Under the pieces are notes generated by a model. It was not told the origin of the DNA and made no database searches. It was given only the letters and a program-made list of their open reading frames with translations. A stretch of 64,000 nt of DNA from Hygrocybe punicea (Eukaryota; Basidiomycota; Agaricomycetes; Agaricales; Hygrophoraceae), in NCBI GenBank assembly GCA_963556145.1, contig OY744463.1, forward strand, positions 1,984,001-2,048,000, written 5' to 3'. The position numbers and the translations under genes were made by a program. This document shows, piece by piece, positions 58,105 through 64,000 of the stretch. Numbering within the stretch: position 1 is the first letter of the stretch; each line of letters begins with the position of its first letter.

Positions 58105-60668
58105 ATGGCTAGCGCAGCGTTTAAACAAGTGCGTTAATAGTGACTCTCTCTCAAGTTTGGTTTCTCACCATAATTCAGGCCATCTCTCCCACAACACTCC
58201 AACAAGCACAGACTGCTGCGTTACTTGCATTGTTGAACCTCAACTCAGTTGACACTTCGAGTAGTAGTACACAACAGTCCAGCTCCGGTAGAACTACACC
58301 TTCTCTCAGAGTACCAGCTCCATCCGGTCCACCAGTCTGGAAGATTCTTGTCTTGGACCAGCGGACAAAGGACATTCTCGCAACCGTTCTGCGTGTGCAA
58401 GACTTGCGGGATGTTGGCGTGACGCTACACGTGTAAGCCGAGCACCTGCTATCCCAATATTCTAACCGAGATCGCCTTATTCAGACAGCTTCATTCTCTT
58501 CGTCCAGCCCTTGTTGATGTTCCTGCTGTTTACTTCGTATCACCCACACTGGTTAATATCCGACGGATTGCAGAAGATCTCGAAAAATCACTCTATGAAT
58601 CTTTCCATCTCAGCTTTGTTGAACCGCTACCAAGGGCTCTGTTGGAGGAATTAGCCGCAGGAGTAGCGAGAGATGGCACAGGAGATTTGATCGAACAAGT
58701 TTGTTGAGCAACACCTCCTTATGACTCATGCTGAGCCATATTCTTTTTATTCTTTTGAGTTAGGTCCTTGACCAATACCTGTCCTTCATTGCTCCGTCCC
58801 CCTCTCTCTTCTCTCTCCTTACCCCCTCGTCAACGCCTGCGATTGCTACTCCAACGGTGCCGTCACCGGTAAAAGCCCACTCATCCTACGCCATCCTCAA
58901 TTCTCCCTCATCTACTGACCAACAAATAGAGGAGGAGATCGAGCGAATAGCCAGCGGCCTGTTCAGCGCCGTCGTGACTATGGGTAAGCTGATGTATCCT
59001 TGCTTCCTGATGTCTCTTCGCTAACGTGGTTACAAGGTCATGTTCCATTCATCCGCTCGCCAAGAGGTAACGCAGCAGAGATGGTCGCGAAGAAACTAGA
59101 GACTAAAATCCGTGATGCTTTGCTCTCCACTTCCCGCTCTCATGGCTCGACCACATCCCCCTTTTATCAAGATGCAACGGGTCTCTCGAACCTTCAACGG
59201 CCTCGTGCGTCCGTTGCTTACCTACTGTCGATGTCCTCGCTGATCGTTGTCTACTCAGTGTTGCTGATACTTGACAGAAATGTTGATCTTGTTCCCATCG
59301 TCTCGCACGGATGGACATATCAAGCTCTCGTCTCCGACTGTCTCGAGATGAAGCTTAATCGTGTCGTTATCACCCAGCCTCAGAAACGGTCGTATGATCT
59401 AGACTCGAAAGATTTTTTCTGGGCAAGAAATGCTGCCAACCCCTTCCCGCAAGTAGCAGAGGAGATTGATGTAGAGCTCAACAAGTATAAGCAAGACGCT
59501 GCTGAGATTACGAGATCGACAGGTGTTAGCGACGTAAATGATATCTCGCAATTGTTCGGATCTTGATGTTTTCTCTCTATTGACGTGAGTGCTAACCGTT
59601 GAACATATTTAGAGATCTTTCAACAAACGCGGCTCATCTCAAAACTGCTATCACGCAGTTGCCTGAGTTGACAGCACGGAAAGCGACACTGGACACTCAC
59701 ATGAACATCGCCACTGCTCTCCTGGAACAGATAAAAACGCGAGGGTTGGATGAGCTATTCAGCACAGAAGAGGCAATTGCCAAACAGGTCTCCGTCCTCT
59801 CCTTCAATTTCTAAAGAGTAACGCGGAGAACTAACTTGTTTGCAGACTGTTGCATCGATACTTGAAACCTTGCGCGCACCAAGACCCGATGGCCTATTCA
59901 CGCCCCTCGACAAACTTCGACTTGTGCTGGTGTTCTATTTGGCCTCTGCCGACAACGCCATCTCGAAGGACGATATTGCTGAGCTCGAGAAAGAGCTGAA
60001 GGCTGCTGGGGCCAATGTCGCAGCATTTGAACATGTACGACACACCAGAGAAGTTACGAGGATGACAATGTCAAGTAATGTTGGAGGGTCCTCAACGCCA
60101 GTTCTAGGTGGCGGGGGACAGGGCGGAGAGTTCATCAAAGGTTTCAGTGCACTTGGAAATCGGGTTAGTACATCTTTCGGTGACCAATTGACTGCGTATC
60201 ACTTCGTTTGACTGCTATGTTCAATAGCTTACAGACCGCTTGAAAGAAGGGGGGCTGGAAAACCTCATCTCGGGTGTCAAAAATTTCCTTCCAACGAACA
60301 AACTGCTTCCCGTCACTCGCCTGACAGAGGCACTCATGGACTCTTCCTCAGCTTCCAACCAATCTCTACAAGAAACTGATGACTACTTATTCTTGGATCC
60401 CCGTGCACCACGGAATGTAAACGCAGGCCTGGGCATTGGTGGGGGGCCTGGTGGATCGGGTTTAACAGGGACGAGCGGACGCGGGAAACGCATGGCTTTT
60501 TCAGAAAGTATGGTGTTCGTGGTCGGCGGGGCGGGCTATGTTGAGTACGGCAATTTGGAGGAGTGGGCTGGACGGACAGGGAAACGAGTTACGTACGGTG
60601 GTACGGAAATTCTGGATCCTGCAGGGTTCGTGAGCATTTTGGAGGATCTGGGAAAAGCTAGGCGATAG
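58105..60668 (+). CDS. SLY1: SLY1, Sec1/Munc18-family protein of ER-Golgi fusion
   Basis: SM protein that binds syntaxin-5-type SNAREs and assists fusion of ER-derived vesicles with the Golgi (family knowledge). The start MASAAFKQ is an 8-codon first exon (58105-58128) spliced to [20 protein letters not shown]. Diagnostic blocks: [141 protein letters not shown] and, at the end, [16 protein letters not shown]. About nine exons with short introns, all in frame. Length and order match the family. The gene ends in EDLGKARR. Confidence 0.93.
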
Positions 60669-61510
60669 AGCAGTTCGATTCCTTCACCCGGTTCTGCCAA
60701 AAAACTACCTTTCAATTGTACATTGAGATGAACTCCCAATCGTCTGCATACTCTTGCCTTCAAAGTTGTCCCCTTTACTTGCACCTCTCCCTAACCCGAC
60801 TTCTTTCCTGCGACGTTTCCTATTCCACTCTTCTGTCAGATATCTCATCAGAGCAAGAACTCGACTCGGCGAACCGTCGCGATCATTGAAGAAAACCCTA
60901 TCGCCTAGTACTTCTCCTCTGCCCGTCGACTTACGCGATTTCATTCACGCAGAGCACCGTACACGCACTCTCTCCCGCAAACCTTCCCATCTTCCCTCAC
61001 CACGTCTCCTCGGCTCACCCCTCCTTCAGAAGCGCGTACATACCTCTCGTTCTTGCGACGCCCTTCACACAATGCCCATTTACGGAGCCTTCCGTAGGTG
61101 ACGACAACGACACGACGTTGTCAACGATGATACCGCTGCACAAACATCGCGAGATAGCGAAGCTTCTGCGTACATTGTCCTCGCCAGTCTGTCTCGGCCA
61201 AAGCTGTCGCAGGCGCATTGACAGTCATCGATTCGGTCATTCCTGTTTCCGTACCCGTCTGCATTTCGGCGACCATTGAAGGTGCTGCATGCGATATTCT
61301 GGCCGCCCAAATCAAGCCAACATGCCAAACCTCTCTGTCAGTCAGTGTCAAGGCATTCGTCATCTGAGAAGACAATTGTCCATATTGATCGTCTTAAATC
61401 CAAGGATAACCTTGTACGTATTGTCAATATACCTCGATAATCGGACCAGCCGTATTAGAATTAGATATAGACAAGGTAAAGAGCGGATTTGTTCATGTCC
61501 GTATCGACAG
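60669..61510. other. Convergent 3' region, no gene
   Basis: Lies between the stops of SLY1 and the hydrolase gene. Open frames here (for example 60754-61101, plus) have no family features. It should hold both polyadenylation sites. Confidence 0.45.
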
Positions 61511-63716
61511 TTAACCTCCTGCATACGCTATGCTGCTGATATCACCAGCCGAAGGACCAACAGGCACCAGGTAGGGGTCCTCAACTGCATGTCTCGTACA
61601 GCCCGGGGCGTAAATAGTGACGAGTGTTTGGTTCGTCTCAGCGGGCGGCTTTCCCGTAACGAGGAACTCAATCTCAGCTGACTGAGCGGGGCCTTGCACT
61701 ACAAACGAAGATGACGACATTAGCGTTTTTGTATCAATTGGCCGTTGATCTGCCGAATTAAAAAAGCCTACATACCAAGTAAAGTTCCATGATCATCACC
61801 GTGGCGCACGACGAGAGTCGAATTGGGTGCTTGTCCTTGCTGAATGGTGGCGGATTCGGTAGGCGTACTTTTTTGCCATTTTAGATCAGAGGGCAAGCGA
61901 GATCGACGAGAGTAATATACTTGAGGTCAAAATCAGAGGTAACCAGGAGCAGAGCAGCGTCTGTCGGCAGCGGCTCATTGGAGTTGCCGCGGTAGGGCCA
62001 GCCGCCACATAGAGCCTACGAAGTAACCTCCTTCAGTCGGCTATTCGTGGCATGACTTGGACTACGTACTACCACACTCAAGTCCTCGACATATTGAATC
62101 TGAGCCGGGTCGACCGCTGCGATACTTTGTCTGATGCTTGCAAAACCAGCAAAGGTGTTGTTGTCGACATCTGAATCAGGGTGTGAGGATATGGGCCGAG
62201 GAATGGTCTCCGTAAACGGGGGCCTTACTTTGATCAAGACATATTGTTGGCAATGCGGCGAAGAATTGCATCATATAGACTGGGCCGAAGGCAGCAAACG
62301 ACAGCCCACTCCAGTTGCCGTTGAGAGCACCGAAGAGCGCAAGGTTCAGCGCTGGAAAATCGGGATTAAGAGAGAGGTAAGCCAGAGATACCATGGCGCG
62401 GACGTCATCAGCCGTGGTGTTGGCACTTGCGCCAGACTGTGCCAGGTTGAGAACCGTGCTGAAAGCCTAAGGGGACGTGAGAGATGTGACAAATAGCAAC
62501 GAAAGTAAACGAACGTTGACGACACTTCCTTTGCCCTGGGCATGGAACGGGCATGTTGCGTCGTCGATGCAGAACGCATCAGCTCGCAGTAGAAGGCGAT
62601 TGACGGCTCTCATTTGCGAAGTCACCAGATCTAAATTATTCTACATGATGTGAGCGCGAGAAATTTCCATGAAACCACCACGTACGATCCCGTGAGGCAA
62701 AATAGCATCAAGTACAAAGCGACCGACATGCTGAGGAAATTGTTTTGCGTATGCAGTTGCCCCAAACGTTCCGCTGTATACATCGCCGTCAGCCATCCAG
62801 GGACCTGGTTGGTGTTTGCAGACTTACTAAGACACAGAAAAAAAATGCAGGGTTTCGTATCGGAGCGCCTCTCGCAAACTGTTCCAATCTTGCACGGTAT
62901 CCGCGGTGCCAACGTGGACAACAATACCTTTAGGAGTACTGAAATCGATGCAGGATTGAGCAAAAGCACTTGCCCCAGCCTGGTAGGCGACGAACTCGGC
63001 CTCATTAGCTGGTCTACGGCGATGCTCGATGATTGAGTCAAGCGAACCCTAAATGCTATATAATACATACAAGGAGGATGGAAGCACAAAGTTCCCAACC
63101 GAACAATTGAGTGGGTTGGATGAGAATGATCCGCGCACATCCATGGCTGCTCTCTGTGTTACCGATATGGTTCGCTAGTGGCTCAGTGCCGCTCACCTAA
63201 AAGGTCGAATTTCTCCAAAGGCGTGAACAATTCAGCCTTGGACAGGTTGAGGGCAAGGAACCATGCGAAGGAAGCCACTTCGCCATTCGGTCCGCCTGAT
63301 GAAACCTCAATGGAAAAAAAAAAACAGCTACCGAGCGAAAAGTGCAGTACCGGGATTGCTGAAGAGAAGTGTCAGTCGGTAGGTGCGTGAAGTGAATTAG
63401 CTCACAAATTGATGAGACCCTGGGGATTTTGGGGGCGATACATCGAGAAGCCAAGGGTGATCTTATTGGTGTCGGAAATCGGCTGCGCGTAGTCTAAGGG
63501 GACATCGAGGCGACCGCAACGAAGTGTTGACGGAAGTGTGGCGGGCAACTCGATGCCTTGCAGCGGCTGGGGCACATTCGTTGCACAGTCAACCCATTGG
63601 ATGCTGTTGGATCGCACAGCAAGCGCAGCAGAGAAGTTGGAAAAGGCTAGAGTGACAATCCCAGTGAACAGGAACCACACGATGGTAAATTGTTTATGCA
63701 AAGAGAGTGAAATCAT
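61511..63716 (-). CDS. Secreted TAP-like alpha/beta hydrolase (putative aminopeptidase)
   Basis: Serine hydrolase of the TAP/tripeptidyl-aminopeptidase-like group common in mushroom secretomes. The N-terminus MISLSLHKQFTIVWFLFTGIVTLAF is a signal peptide or anchor. The mature part starts IQWVDCATNVPQPLQG, with LRCGRLDVPLDYAQP typical of the family. The nucleophile motif SVSYGTFGATAYA is rebuilt across an intron (donor after SVSY, acceptor before GTFG), so the usual GxSxG has Ser in the first position. Later blocks: HVGRFVLDAILPHG, FAGFASIRQSIAAVDP, GNWSGLSFAAFGPVY and the C-terminal TAP domain FVVQGPAQSAEIEFLVTGK, ending AGDISSIAYAGG. About ten exons. Substrate not predictable. Confidence 0.82.
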
Positions 63717-63939
63717 TGAAGGGTGTAGATAGTTGTCGCTTTGACCCTTTATAGAGATTGAGAGCGCATTACGAAACAGAATGGTAGTGCGCAGTCACTG
63801 GCAGATCTGTGTATCCGTTGTTAGAGCTGCTTGCGAAAGGCGTAAGGCACACCGCCTTCAAGTTAGTATATAAACACCCGCTTGCCGATGGTATGATACG
63901 GCCTAGTCAGAGGTTAAAATACAACTGCGCAAAGACAAA

Positions 63940-64000
63940 ATGGACAGCCTTGATCAGGAGCACTCACATAACGAGCTTTACCGACAAGGAACCGCAGCCG
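63940..64000 (+). CDS. Possible start of a gene, cut by the window edge
   Basis: ATG at 63940 in a good context (CAAAATGG) opens a frame MDSLDQEHSHNELYRQGTAA that runs off the end. It is divergent from the hydrolase, with a 223-bp gap. Twenty codons are too few to identify it. Confidence 0.35.
   Translation, partial: MDSLDQEHSHNELYRQGTAA

Overview
The window is nuclear DNA of a basidiomycete fungus, most likely an Agaricomycete. The evidence is dense short introns (about 50-60 bp, GT-AG with a few GC-AG), protein families typical of mushroom-forming fungi (DUF6818 protein, saposin-containing acid sphingomyelinase, TAP-like secreted hydrolase, KDZ-associated cysteine-cluster gene) and nested DNA and LTR transposons. 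No rRNA, tRNA or CRISPR was recognised. Coordinates of spliced genes were worked out by eye from splice sites and family motifs.

Layout. 1-13546 is a gene island: a DUF6818 protein (-), a conserved hypothetical protein (-), a UIM/Cys-cluster/UBC-fold E2 ubiquitin-conjugating enzyme (-), an isocitrate-lyase-family enzyme, probably mitochondrial 2-methylisocitrate lyase (+), and a large conserved low-complexity protein (-). 13547-27573 is repetitive. Its core is a fold-back/CACTA-like element (15802-27570, 3-bp target duplication TCA), split by a non-autonomous LTR element (16868-22565) and by a TA-target element rich in purine tracts and a 150-bp tandem repeat (23397-27187). 27716-30856 is an intact acid sphingomyelinase gene (-).

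31389-52917 is a second transposon district. Seven hAT-like elements with 8-bp target duplications sit here, each family with its own short subterminal motif (AGCCG, ACGGGT, GAACT, GGTTC, CCGGT). They are nested with a pogo-like element, two solo LTRs, a 157-bp-LTR TRIM-like element and a 340-bp hairpin. Two of the hAT-like elements split a decayed CxC5-type gene of a KDZ transposon. Six of the seven contain the same roughly 52-bp imperfect palindrome centred on TCAATTGA, which is the most unusual signal in the window.

53308-64000 is a gene island again: a large polytopic membrane protein resembling CSC1/OSCA channels (-), divergent from SLY1 (+, SM protein of ER-Golgi transport), then a secreted TAP-like alpha/beta hydrolase (-) and the first codons of another possible gene (+). 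The genes have housekeeping or secretory roles and do not form a pathway cluster. The transposon districts hold only dead transposase genes, so active mobilisation would need enzymes supplied from elsewhere in the genome.
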